Positions 35,786 through 43,618 of a stretch of 44,255 nucleotides of DNA are shown piece by piece. The DNA is taken from the NCBI GenBank assembly GCA_964423615.1, contig CAYRFQ010000060.1:1-44255 (forward strand), given 5' to 3'. Made by a program: the position numbers and the translations under genes. The stretch's first letter is position 1; the number at the start of each line of letters is the position of its first letter. Source of the stretch: CAYRFQ01 sp964423615. Lineage in GTDB: Bacteria; Planctomycetota; Planctomycetia; Gemmatales; Gemmataceae. Below the pieces are notes generated by a model. It was not told the origin of the DNA, made no database searches, and saw only the letters and a list, made by a program, of their open reading frames with translations.

Positions 35786-36682
35786 ATGGAGCAACGACAG
35801 CTTGGCAGGACCGACATGAAAGTAAGCGTGTTGGGGTTCGGTGGAAGCGAAATTGGGATGCAAGGCGCATCGACCAACACGGTGCGGCAACTCCTCAACA
35901 CAGCACTCGACGCGGGCCTCAACGTCATCGACACCGCCGAATGTTATGGAAACAGCGAGGAGATGATCGGCGAAGCCATCTCTCACCGGCGCCAAGAGTT
36001 TTATCTCTTCACGAAGGTGGGCCATCCCAACGGAATGCCCATGCAAGACTGGCGCCCCGAGTCAATCCAGCAAAGCATCGAGCGAAGCCTCCATCGGATG
36101 AAAACCGACCGCCTCGACTTGGTCCAGCTACACAGTTGTTCGGAAGCCGAACTCCACAACGGAGAAGCCATCGAGGCCCTCAAGAAAGCACGCGACAAAG
36201 GTCACACTCGCTACATCGGCTACAGCGGCGACGGCCTCGCGGCCAAGTATGCCATTGAGTGCGGCGAATTCGACACTCTCCAAACGTCCGTCAACATTGC
36301 CGACCAAGAATGCATCGAGTTAACTCTCCCGTTGGCCGCCAAGCGACAGATGGGTGTCATAGCAAAACGACCGATCGCGAATGCCGCCTGGAAAACCGGC
36401 CAGCAACCCGAAAACAGTTACCACTGGACGTATTGGAATCGTTTACAACAACTCGGATATGATTTTCTCGACACCGACCTCGCCGAATCGATCGGAATCG
36501 CACTCCGCTTCACGTTGGCTGCATCAGGGGTTCATACTGCCATCGTTGGTACGACAAGACCGGGCCGTTGGCAGGAAAACGCCAAGTTGCTCGAAGCCGG
36601 AGATTTGCCCCAAGTAGAATTCGACAAGATTCGCAAACGTTGGCACGAAGTCGCATCGCCAAATTGGACTGGCCAACAATGA
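35786..36682 (+). CDS. Aldo/keto reductase
   Basis: A 298-residue TIM-barrel NAD(P)H-dependent reductase. The family tetrad is seen: Asp49 and Tyr54 (DTAECYGNSE), Lys77 (LFTKVG) and His116 (LVQLHS), with the family opening LGRTDMKVSVLGFGG. The substrate cannot be told. GGAGG lies five bases before the ATG at 35786; an in-frame GTG at 35774 is too close to that site. It is not obviously coupled to its neighbours. The long spacer after it carries accessory-looking fragments. Confidence 0.9.
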   Translation: MEQRQLGRTDMKVSVLGFGGSEIGMQGASTNTVRQLLNTALDAGLNVIDTAECYGNSEEMIGEAISHRRQEFYLFTKVGHPNGMPMQDWRPESIQQSIERSLHRMKTDRLDLVQLHSCSEAELHNGEAIEALKKARDKGHTRYIGYSGDGLAAKYAIECGEFDTLQTSVNIADQECIELTLPLAAKRQMGVIAKRPIANAAWKTGQQPENSYHWTYWNRLQQLGYDFLDTDLAESIGIALRFTLAASGVHTAIVGTTRPGRWQENAKLLEAGDLPQVEFDKIRKRWHEVASPNWTGQQ

Positions 36683-36794
36683 TGGCCGATGCGAGTGCAT
36701 TGCCAACGAAATTAGCCAGCGGGATAGTTGGCTTGGAAGGTGCGAGTCCTCAAAAGATCGTAGACAAGAACATCAAACCGAAGAAAAGGGAGCC

Positions 36795-36920
36795 TGAATC
36801 CAACACTCCGGTTCGGTTGGATGGAGAGCCGCGAAGCGGCGAAAGATTCTAGCCACGGGAGTGATTCCGTGGGAAAACGAGCTGAATCCACCCCATCTGG
36901 TGGGCTTGGATTGACCCGCG
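36795..36920 (+). other. Cluster of four adjacent hairpins
   Basis: Successive stems: TCCAAC/GTTGGA, GCCGC/GCGGC with a GAA loop, CCACGG/CCGTGG, and AATCCA...TGGATT. They are packed within about 125 bases of an apparently non-coding stretch. This could be a structured RNA or the decayed end of an element, and no known RNA family was recognised. Confidence 0.35.
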
Positions 36921-37030
36921 TAGCGACGACAGAGTACTGCGTTCCTAAACTACAGTTCCGACCAAAATCCTTTCGCCCATTTCCCTGGAGGCTCTCACAC
37001 CAGCTTACGATGTAGCGACACAGAGTATGA

Positions 37031-37207
37031 TGCATCCCCGAAACCCATGAGCCAGTGTATAATATCGAAGTCGAAGACGACCATGTCTATCGGGTTGGAG
37101 AGCAGGGAATATTGGTACACAATATGAGCACTATAATCCTCCACACACTTGCCTTCCCGACTTCACCGAGTTCTTGTTCCGACTGCTTGCTTCGTATGAT
37201 GTCGTAG
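37031..37207 (+). pseudogene. Hint (intein-like) domain C-terminal fragment
   Basis: In this frame the translation includes PVYNIEVEDDHVYRVGEQG followed by ILVHN, the C-terminal block of Hint/pretoxin domains (consensus VYNFEVEG.HTYFVG..G.LVHN) with the terminal His-Asn. There is no upstream coding sequence in frame (a stop lies at 37028) and the frame closes at 37207. It is a remnant of a polymorphic toxin or Rhs-type protein. Confidence 0.6.
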
Positions 37208-37353
37208 CCCCTTGAAACAAAGAACGAAGCCATTGGAGCGTAGGAGTCCCAAATGGACCACCCTTCGCTCTAGCTTTTTACTCGCGAATTTCCCAGTTCT
37301 TAACTTTGCAACTGACATTTCTCGTTGGCAGTGATGCCTCTGGAATCCTGTTG

Positions 37354-37409
37354 TTCGAACAAACGAACAAAGCCCTTCGCAACCCTCTAGCTTTTTTCGT
37401 TTGTTCGAA
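37354..37409. repeat. Inverted repeat with 14-bp arms
   Basis: TTCGAACAAACGAA (37354-37367) is the exact reverse complement of TTCGTTTGTTCGAA (37396-37409), with a 28-base spacer that ends in a T run. It lies about 200 bases upstream of the UGA-containing gene. It could be a terminator for the vanished upstream gene or an operator. Confidence 0.7.
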
Positions 37410-37611
37410 ATTCATTTTTCCAATCGCAAAGAGGTACTGAATGGCCTCACCGAAATCAGACTGAACGTTCTAACTTACCAGTAAATTCAAATTCTCATAC
37501 TGCCGGACTTGCCTCGGAATGCGACTTCCGGCTATACATGCTCCTGTGACTACCGCAGACCTCTCGTGTTTGTAAATTTTGCTCAGACGCATTAGCAGAA
37601 AGGAATCCCCG

Positions 37612-37965
37612 ATGTCGAAGAAACACATTGATTGGATGTACCACAGGAAGTCATGAACAAGTTGCAAAAATGCTCAAGGGTTCCTTGAGTCTGCCCAAAT
37701 CGAAGTAGCCGAGACGACCGACGCCACCAAGAATAAAAAAGGGCGCGACGAGGCCATCGCTCTAGCCAAAGAAGCCGACAAGATTGTTACGGCGAAAGGC
37801 AAAAAAGTTGTAACGTTCGACATGAAAAAAGACCCGCCGGACGACGAAACACTCGCCAAGCACATTTGTGGTCCGACGGGGAATCTCCGAGCACCAACCA
37901 TCCGTCAAGGCAATACTCTCTATGTGGGGTTCAACGAGGAAGCCTACGCCGAACTGACTGGGTGA
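37612..37965 (+). CDS. ArsC/Spx-like thioredoxin-fold protein with in-frame UGA (candidate selenoprotein)
   Basis: A single frame runs from ATG 37612 to TGA 37963-37965, interrupted only by TGA at 37654-37656 (codon 15). Read as selenocysteine, the 117-residue product contains YHRKSUTSCKNAQGFLE. This aligns with the Spx/ArsC active site (YTSPSCTSCRKA), the UGA falling on the first redox Cys and Cys18 being the second. Further family features follow: helix-rich middle, KGKKVVTFDMKKD, and the cis-Pro motif LRAPTIRQGNTLYVGFNEE. AAAGGA precedes the ATG at normal spacing. Coding character is good on both sides of the UGA, and a SECIS-like hairpin follows it. The role is probably thiol/selenol redox chemistry in the cytoplasm; arsenate reduction is not shown. 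The alternative is a nonsense-mutated pseudogene. Confidence 0.78.
37654..37689 (+). promoter_or_regulatory. Candidate bacterial SECIS element
   Basis: After the UGA (37654-37656), the hairpin CTCAAGG (37673-37679) - loop GTT - CCTTGAG (37683-37689) has a perfect 7-bp stem and a loop starting with G then U. The loop lies 23 nt after the UGA, inside the range known for bacterial SECIS elements (about 16-37 nt), which bind SelB and lie within the coding region. Confidence 0.62.
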
Positions 37966-38066
37966 CCCCGCCGCAACGGAAAGACAACCCTTTTGAGAAA
38001 AATCCCTTCGGTTTCAAACAGTGGCGAAGATGGCCTTGCTTGGTGCGAAGTCACACCACAACTCCA

Positions 38067-39371
38067 TCACGGATACAAGCCCCGCAGAGACTTTTCCTTC
38101 GCCACCTTCTCGACGCCAAGAGCCAACGCTGCGGTCCGCATTGTCAGCTTTCGTCGTTGGGCCAAATCGTAAACTCGGTGAAATGCGTTCAACATGAGTT
38201 CTTCCAACTTGCGGTTTACCTGTTGCTCACTCCAGGTGAGCCTCTGGATATCCTGAACCCATTCAAAATACGAAACGGTCACACCCCCTGCGTTGCACAA
38301 CACATCTGGTATTATGAAAACATCGTTCTCGTGCAGGATGGCGTTGGCCTCTGGAGTAGTAGGCCCATTCGCTCCCTCGGCCAAAATCCGACAACGAATT
38401 TTCGGAGCGTTCTCTTGAGTGATCACCTGAGCAATAGCAGCCGGAACCAGAATCGTACAAGGGATCGTCAGCAAGTCAGCATCAGAGATTGGTTCGGCCT
38501 CCGGAAATTCCAAGATGGACTTTCCTTGCTGGAGATGTTTCGTCAAAGCGTAGGGGTTGATCCCATGAGGATTCTTCACTGATCCTGACCGGTCTCCTAC
38601 TCCAATGATCTTGACCCCCCGCAAAACGAGTTCCTGGGCCAGGACCGAGCCAACATTTCCGAATCCTTGCACGACTGCCGTGGCCTCTCCCATTTTGAGG
38701 TCGAGCGACTTCATGGCTTCCATGATGGTGTAAGCGACTCCGCGACCTGTAGCTTCGCGTCGGCCGACACAGCCGCCAATTTCGACCGGTTTCCCGGTCA
38801 CGATCTCAGGACAAGCGTACCCAACACTCATACTGTAAGTATCCATCATCCAAGCCATGGTCTGCTCGTTCGTTCCCATATCCGGAGCCATGACGTCTTG
38901 TTTCGGACCAATGATCGGGAACATTTCTTCGGTGAATCGCCGCGTCATCCGCTCGAGTTCCGAGTGCGACATCTGGTCAGGATCGCAAGCAATTCCTCCC
39001 TTGGCGCCGCCGAACGGAAGCTGCATAATTCCACATTTCCAGGACATCCACATGGCCAAGGCCGCGACCTCCCCCAGATCGACCGAGGGAGCGTACCGAA
39101 GCCCACCTTTGGAAGGCCCGCTCGTAACGCTGTGTTGGACGCGATACCCTACAAAATTTTCGGTGCGTCCGTCGTCCATCTTGGTGGGCACGCTCACAAC
39201 CATCGCACGTTTCGGTTGCCCCAAACGTTGAAGGACACCAGGATCGATTTCGGTCACCATTGCAACATCTTCGAGCTGATGAAGAGCCATCCGATAAACG
39301 GAAGAAGACCGAAACACCGACTCGATTTCGTGGTTCGTGCCTGTCTTGGGTATTGAAATAGTGCTGCTCAT
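38067..39371 (-). CDS. Glutamate dehydrogenase (Glu/Leu/Phe/Val dehydrogenase family)
   Basis: A 434-residue enzyme that interconverts glutamate and 2-oxoglutarate plus ammonia, linking nitrogen and carbon metabolism. Seen are the substrate-binding segment SGPSKGGLRYAP (84-95), the catalytic lysine region LPFGGAKGGI (Lys124), the segment KQDVMAPDMGTN with Asp164, the specificity region RREATGRGVAYT, and the dinucleotide-binding motif VVQGFGNVGS (233-242). The length and the short N terminus fit the hexameric catabolic/NAD-type group, but cofactor choice is not certain. AAAGGA is about nine bases before the ATG. It is convergent with the UGA-containing gene. Confidence 0.93.
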   Translation of the reverse strand: MSSTISIPKTGTNHEIESVFRSSSVYRMALHQLEDVAMVTEIDPGVLQRLGQPKRAMVVSVPTKMDDGRTENFVGYRVQHSVTSGPSKGGLRYAPSVDLGEVAALAMWMSWKCGIMQLPFGGAKGGIACDPDQMSHSELERMTRRFTEEMFPIIGPKQDVMAPDMGTNEQTMAWMMDTYSMSVGYACPEIVTGKPVEIGGCVGRREATGRGVAYTIMEAMKSLDLKMGEATAVVQGFGNVGSVLAQELVLRGVKIIGVGDRSGSVKNPHGINPYALTKHLQQGKSILEFPEAEPISDADLLTIPCTILVPAAIAQVITQENAPKIRCRILAEGANGPTTPEANAILHENDVFIIPDVLCNAGGVTVSYFEWVQDIQRLTWSEQQVNRKLEELMLNAFHRVYDLAQRRKLTMRTAALALGVEKVAKEKSLRGLYP

Positions 39372-39811
39372 GGGAGAGGTCCTTTAGCTAATGGATTGAG
39401 GGAGGTCGAAGCTTTGTAGCTGATCCAGAGTGAGGTGTGAATCGTTCCACGCCGATCCGAACCGGAAAGGCAAACGACCAAATTGGTGGAAAAGTCGACC
39501 TCACCTATCAACTCAAAATGAGCGTCCTGCAATCGCAGTAATTGGTTCTCACGACTATTACTTATGGTGAACAACTATCAGTCAAGGTAGGCCTTGTGGC
39601 TCGAGAGAGGTCGTATGACCGAACGGCAAAATCAACACATTGGCATTCCTTGAGACTGTCGGTTTTTCGCTCCCCAGGGCGTAACCCTGGATATACTTAT
39701 TCTACGCTAAGGAGTGAGTGGGGCGCCTTGGTTCTCCACTTCCTTCCCCAGGGAAGGTCGCAGGAGAATCGGCAACTTTCGCACCGAGGATACTAAGAAG
39801 GGGTTTTTCGA
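39372..39811. other. Divergent intergenic region
   Basis: About 440 bases. It contains a small hairpin, CCAGGG (39674-39679) with CCCTGG (39685-39690) and a CGTAA loop. This resembles the core of REP-like palindromes seen in planctomycete genomes, but only one copy is present here. A second, smaller CCTTCC/GGGAAGG fold lies near 39742-39757. Confidence 0.4.
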
Positions 39812-40660
39812 GTGGCCAAGCTCATCATTGGTTGTGGATATCTCGGCAAGCGTGTGGCAGAGACGTGGAAACAACAAGGGCACCGAGTGTTCGTCACCAC
39901 CCGACACCAGACCCGTGCGGAAAAGCTGCAGTCGGAAGGGTTCGAACCTTTGGTGTGCGACGTCACCGCCCCCAAGACACTCGCAGACTTGCCGGCGGTT
40001 TCGACCGTGTTGTACGCCGTCGGCATGGACCGAACTGCGGGGCATTCGATGTGGGATGTGTACGTCCAAGGATTGGCCAACGTCCTGGAAAAGTTGCCCC
40101 GACCAGAGCGGTTTCTCTACGTCAGCAGCACCAGCGTCTATGGACAGTTCACTGGTGAAGTGGTCGACGAAGACACGACTCCAAGGGCCAACGAGGGGTC
40201 GGGAAAAATTGTCTTGGAGGCCGAGACGACCTTGCTTCAAAGTAATCCAGACGCTGTCATCCTCCGATTTGCCGGAATCTATGGTCCTGGAAGGGTCATG
40301 CGGCGACAAACTATCGAAGCGGGTGAGCCAGTAGTCGGCAACCCTGAGGATTTAGTTAACTTAATCCATGTCCAGGATGGCGTCCGCGCCGTCCTCCAAG
40401 CCGACATATACGCTCGACCCGGACGTGTTTATAACATTTGCGACGGCCACGCTGTCACCCGCAAGGAGTTATATACCCATCTGGGCGACGTGTTAAGCGC
40501 TCCCACCCCTACATTTGTACCTCCCTCTGCTGAGAAACCCGCTCCACGACACGCAGGAAATCGCCAAGTCTCAAACAAACGACTGCTCGAAGAGCTTCAG
40601 TTTACGCTGGAATATTGCACTTACCGAACCGGAATGCCAGCGAGTTTGGAAAATTCCTGA
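39812..40660 (+). CDS. Extended-SDR / epimerase-like NAD(P)-binding protein
   Basis: A 282-residue protein of the NAD-dependent epimerase superfamily. Its Rossmann motif is GCGYLGKR at residues 7-14, like the YeeZ subgroup. RFLYVSSTSVYG (100-111) carries the SDR serine, and VILRFAGIYGPGR and VNLIHVQDGVRAV follow. The SDR catalytic Tyr of YxxxK appears replaced: the Lys is at 132 (GSGKIVLEAE), but position 128 is Glu. Activity is therefore uncertain. It starts at GTG 39812 with AAGAAGGGG upstream. It stands alone and is followed by a hairpin at 40745. Confidence 0.82.
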   Translation: MAKLIIGCGYLGKRVAETWKQQGHRVFVTTRHQTRAEKLQSEGFEPLVCDVTAPKTLADLPAVSTVLYAVGMDRTAGHSMWDVYVQGLANVLEKLPRPERFLYVSSTSVYGQFTGEVVDEDTTPRANEGSGKIVLEAETTLLQSNPDAVILRFAGIYGPGRVMRRQTIEAGEPVVGNPEDLVNLIHVQDGVRAVLQADIYARPGRVYNICDGHAVTRKELYTHLGDVLSAPTPTFVPPSAEKPAPRHAGNRQVSNKRLLEELQFTLEYCTYRTGMPASLENS

Positions 40661-41448
40661 GGACGCATGTTGTTTCGAGTGTGTGGCCATTGGGCCAAGA
40701 AACGGGCACTGGACAACCGAAAGAGTTGGCGAAAAACAAAAAAAGCGGCATTTCCTGTTCGGGAAATACCGCCTGGAAACCGGACTTCGCAAGAATGATG
40801 ACAAAAAGGCGTAACCGTCCGGGGGATAAAACACCAGCGTTGAAATGAAATTGGAGTTTCCGGGATAAGGCACTCAACGCTGAGATAAATCAATCAGATG
40901 ACAGAATGATCGCTCGAAATTGAGATAATAGGAGCCACTGGTCCTGCTCTTTGGATTTTTTACCGCTGTCGGTAACGTTCGAAAAGTGAAAATTGAAATC
41001 GACTTTGAACAAACGGATGTTCCCGTACGTTCCAAAGAAAAGAGAATGAACTCATCTCCACAAACCTTGAGGCGTTTGGCTCGACACTGGGAAACACGAA
41101 CATTTCATTCAATCCATCCAGTGTTCTCCATGTCTATGGAATGATAAGAATTTGGTAGGCCAAGGAATGTGAAACTGTTCACAGTCGACGAATTTTTTCT
41201 TGGGAAAATGGAAAAGGTAGTTCTGAAGGAAAGTGTCTCTTGCTTCTAAGAGGCTCTCACCTGAGAGCATCTCTCGAACATACAACCAGAGCCTACAATA
41301 ATGGTTTCGATTCTGGCTCACTTCGGCATCGGGAAAAAAACGGACTCCAATATTCCCGTGGAACTCACTCACATTGCCCAATTCCTTTTCTGCGTTACAA
41401 TGATCCGATAGTCATCCCCAGAGCCAGACCGGAATGTGAGCCAACGAC
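40661..41448. other. Long intergenic region
   Basis: About 790 bases between the SDR and Crp/Fnr genes. It holds the hairpin at 40745-40772 and otherwise no recognisable gene or repeat. The promoter of the regulator should lie at its right end. Confidence 0.4.
40745..40772 (+). terminator. Terminator-like hairpin
   Basis: GCGGCATTTCC (40745-40755) pairs with GGAAATACCGC (40762-40772) with one mismatch and a six-base loop. It lies 85 bases after the SDR gene. There is no U-tract on the plus strand, but an A-run precedes it, so on the minus strand it would have a T-run. Confidence 0.55.
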
Positions 41449-42177
41449 ATGGAATCGAAGCTCTGGTATTTAAAACGTTGTTCCATCTTCGAGCGAATCT
41501 CCGAAGACCAAGCCGCTCGACTCGATAAAGTTGCGCTGGTTCGTAAATACAAAAGACATTCCATCATCTACTCACCTACTGAACCAGGACAAAGTGTACT
41601 CGTCTTGGCCTCTGGCAGGGTAAAAATCAAAGACCTCACCCCCGAAGGAAAAGAAACGATTTTGGCCTTCATCGAGGAAGGGGAAGTCTTTGGTGAATTA
41701 GCGGTCATCGAGACCGACCAACGAGAGGAATACGCGGAGGCCGTTGCGGACTCCGAAGTGCTCGTGGTCCCTCGCGACGATGTCATTTCTATGATGGCCG
41801 ATAATCCAGAAACTGCGTTGTCAATCACCAAACTCATCGGATTGCGACGTCGGCGAATAGAAAACCGACTGCGGAACCTTCTCTTCCTCTCAAGCCGAGA
41901 CCGGATGCTCCGAATGCTTCGAGAGCTAACGGAATCTCACGGAGAATGGTCCGGCAATCACTGTTCCATCCGGTTGGCGTTGTCTCACCAAGAACTGGCC
42001 AGCCTGATTGGGGTCACTCGGGAAACAGTCACCGCAACCCTCGGGCAACTCCAACTCGAGGGGATCATCGAAGTCAAACGCCGAAAAATCACCATCGTCG
42101 ATTCCGACCGGTTGACCGATGAGAGCAATGGAACTGTCCGTCCCTCACGTAACTACCCAAAAAAGATCCCCGAGTGA
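41449..42177 (+). CDS. Crp/Fnr-family transcription regulator
   Basis: A 242-residue protein with a cyclic-nucleotide-binding-like beta barrel (about residues 9-125, GRVKIKDLTPEGKETILAF, EGEVFGELAVIE). A long dimer helix (about 125-165) and a C-terminal winged helix-turn-helix (176-214, LSHQELASLIGVTRETVTAT then LGQLQLEGII) follow. There is no N-terminal Cys cluster, so it is not an iron-sulfur Fnr. The ATG at 41449 fits the family length. The next gene, 207 bases downstream, encodes a small protein with a Tat-like leader and a zinc-type motif; whether they are linked is not known. Confidence 0.9.
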   Translation: MESKLWYLKRCSIFERISEDQAARLDKVALVRKYKRHSIIYSPTEPGQSVLVLASGRVKIKDLTPEGKETILAFIEEGEVFGELAVIETDQREEYAEAVADSEVLVVPRDDVISMMADNPETALSITKLIGLRRRRIENRLRNLLFLSSRDRMLRMLRELTESHGEWSGNHCSIRLALSHQELASLIGVTRETVTATLGQLQLEGIIEVKRRKITIVDSDRLTDESNGTVRPSRNYPKKIPE

Positions 42178-42384
42178 ATTTTTACACAGCATTGTGGGCC
42201 AATTCACAGTTTCCTCTGGGTAAAATGCCGATAATTCAATACTATCTGTTATTTTCGTATCTCCTATACCCAAACATGGAAACACGATGGCCCCTTACGG
42301 GTTATCCATAGACCAAACAACCTGTCTTGAGCGAAATGATGGATCGGAACAAAGAGAGGACAGGCAAAGACCAAGGATATTGCG

Positions 42385-42801
42385 ATGACCGAACGAGAAC
42401 ATTCCTCAAACAACACTGGCAACTGCCAACCTTACGAGAAACCGGAGAAGTGGCAGCGTTGTCCGGAAGGTCAGTTTGCAGCTCTCTCGAGTAAGCTACG
42501 AGGGAAACGAACGAGACGAGAATTCTTTCAGATTGGGGGATCGATTGCCGCTCTCGTTGTGGGAGGGGTAGGGCTATACCTGGCTGGACGAGAAACCGGG
42601 AGATTCTTCACACCGGGCGGCATTTTCTGCAGCCAGGTTCCCGACTTGCTGGCAAAATTCAAGAATAGTACGATCTCGACGCACGAAAAATGGCAACTGA
42701 TCGAACACGTCGCCAACTGTTCGAAGTGCAACGTTTATTCGAACGAACTCAAAGACAACCCTCAAGAACCGTGCTGCAAACCAAACTCCGACCAAGCGTA
42801 G
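42385..42801 (+). CDS. Small protein with Tat-like segment and HxxxCxxC motif
   Basis: A 138-residue protein. A charged, Cys-containing N terminus (about residues 1-42) precedes TRREFFQIGGSIAALVVGGVG, which fits a twin-arginine motif plus hydrophobic helix (about 49-68). After it comes an exported segment with H108, C112 and C115 (EHVANCSKC), the HxxxCxxC pattern of the zinc-binding anti-sigma (ZAS/zf-HC2) motif, and a Cys-Cys pair near the end. The order is inverted relative to typical anti-sigma factors, where the motif is N-terminal and cytoplasmic, so that role is doubtful. It could be a metal-binding or redox protein in the periplasm. Family not recognised. Confidence 0.65.
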   Translation: MTEREHSSNNTGNCQPYEKPEKWQRCPEGQFAALSSKLRGKRTRREFFQIGGSIAALVVGGVGLYLAGRETGRFFTPGGIFCSQVPDLLAKFKNSTISTHEKWQLIEHVANCSKCNVYSNELKDNPQEPCCKPNSDQA

Positions 42802-42992
42802 CGACTCTCTTCGTCCCTGTCTGCTTTCGCTCGACATCCCACCCGTTTTCAGAAGACTTTTTTTCGCACACCGCCTGTTGCCAATAAAAACTCGGACACT
42901 GAACTTGTTCGTCTATCGTCTCAATAAAGACGCATCACACTTACAACTGATCCGCAACCGAAAAGCTAGCAATGTCCTGTGCCAAAGAAAAA

Positions 42993-43018
42993 CGCCACGA
43001 GGAAGTGACATCGTGGCG
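42993..43018 (-). terminator. Intrinsic terminator after rpsI
   Basis: Perfect 8-bp stem CGCCACGA (42993-43000) with TCGTGGCG (43011-43018), ten-base loop. On the minus strand a T-rich run follows. It lies 40 bases beyond the rpsI stop. Confidence 0.85.
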
Positions 43019-43058
43019 CGAGCAATAATAACAGGAAGGAGTTGTGGGCCTGTTTCGG

Positions 43059-43604
43059 TTATCGTTTCGAGAACTGGAAGCTCTTTCGAGCGCCCTTCCG
43101 ACCGTATTTCTTACGTTCTTTCATGCGTCCATCTCGGGTGAGATAGCCGGAATCACGAAGCCTCTTGACCATACCAATCGGGGTGTTGCTCTCGGGGTCC
43201 TCTTGAGGTTCGTCCTCTTCTCCTTCGCCACCCTCAGCCAGCTCCAGTTGGGGCGGGGGAACTTCGCTTTCTGGCATACTGGCAATCTCGTCGGAGAACA
43301 TGTCCTTCAAGGCACGCGCAACACCTTGGCAAATAGCCCCGGATTGTCCCGTAAAACCACCACCGTGGACATTCACGAAAATGTCGAGTCGCTTATGCAT
43401 CTCGCAAAGCACCAGCGGCGCCATGACGGCTTCTCGATCTTTGTCTTCGGTAAAGTATTCTTCGAGGCTTCGGGTCTTATTGATTATGATTTGCCCGGTA
43501 CCTTCGCGAATCCTGACGCGGGCGACGGACGTCTTCCGTCGTCCTGTCCCCCAGTAGTAGCCATACTTGAACAGCGGCTTGGGTTTCTTCCTCGTTTCGA
43601 TCAC
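43059..43604 (-). CDS. rpsI: 30S ribosomal protein S9, with acidic insert
   Basis: A component of the small ribosomal subunit. The conserved parts are clear: GYYWGTGRRKTSVARVRIREG (15-35), FVNVHGGGFTGQSGAICQG (76-94), and the tRNA-contacting C terminus DSGYLTRDGRMKERKKYGRK followed by GARKSFQFSKR. At 181 residues it is about 50 longer than usual S9. The excess is mainly an acidic insert of roughly 44 residues (about 101-144, with EGGEGEEDEPQEDPE) between the GIARAL-type helix and the C-terminal tail. It begins at GTG 43604, 14 bases after the rplM stop, forming the standard rplM-rpsI operon. Confidence 0.96.
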   Translation of the reverse strand: MIETRKKPKPLFKYGYYWGTGRRKTSVARVRIREGTGQIIINKTRSLEEYFTEDKDREAVMAPLVLCEMHKRLDIFVNVHGGGFTGQSGAICQGVARALKDMFSDEIASMPESEVPPPQLELAEGGEGEEDEPQEDPESNTPIGMVKRLRDSGYLTRDGRMKERKKYGRKGARKSFQFSKR

Positions 43605-43618
43605 GACCTATTCCCTCG

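Larger units (their letters stand above)
36683..37611. other. Accessory-looking spacer with degraded elements
   Basis: About 930 bases without an intact gene. From left to right it holds a run of four consecutive short hairpins (36795-36920), a Hint-domain remnant (37031-37207), and an inverted repeat with 14-bp arms (37354-37409). The start of the UGA-containing gene comes next. The composition is more AT-rich toward the right. It looks like the residue of a mobile or polymorphic-toxin locus. Confidence 0.5.

Noticed and set aside
36785..36860. Group II intron domain V
   Set aside because: A GAGCC...GGTTC pairing is present but the element is about 25 bases instead of 34 and lacks the expected catalytic triad and bulge; no intron-encoded protein is nearby.
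37674..37901. Minus-strand 75-codon open frame over the UGA-containing gene
   Set aside because: It is antisense to the thioredoxin-fold coding sequence and has no recognisable protein features or start site.
39674..39690. REP-type palindrome CCAGGGCGTAACCCTGG
   Set aside because: Similar palindromes recur in planctomycete genomes as I recall, but a single short copy here cannot be told from chance, so it is only noted in the intergenic entry.
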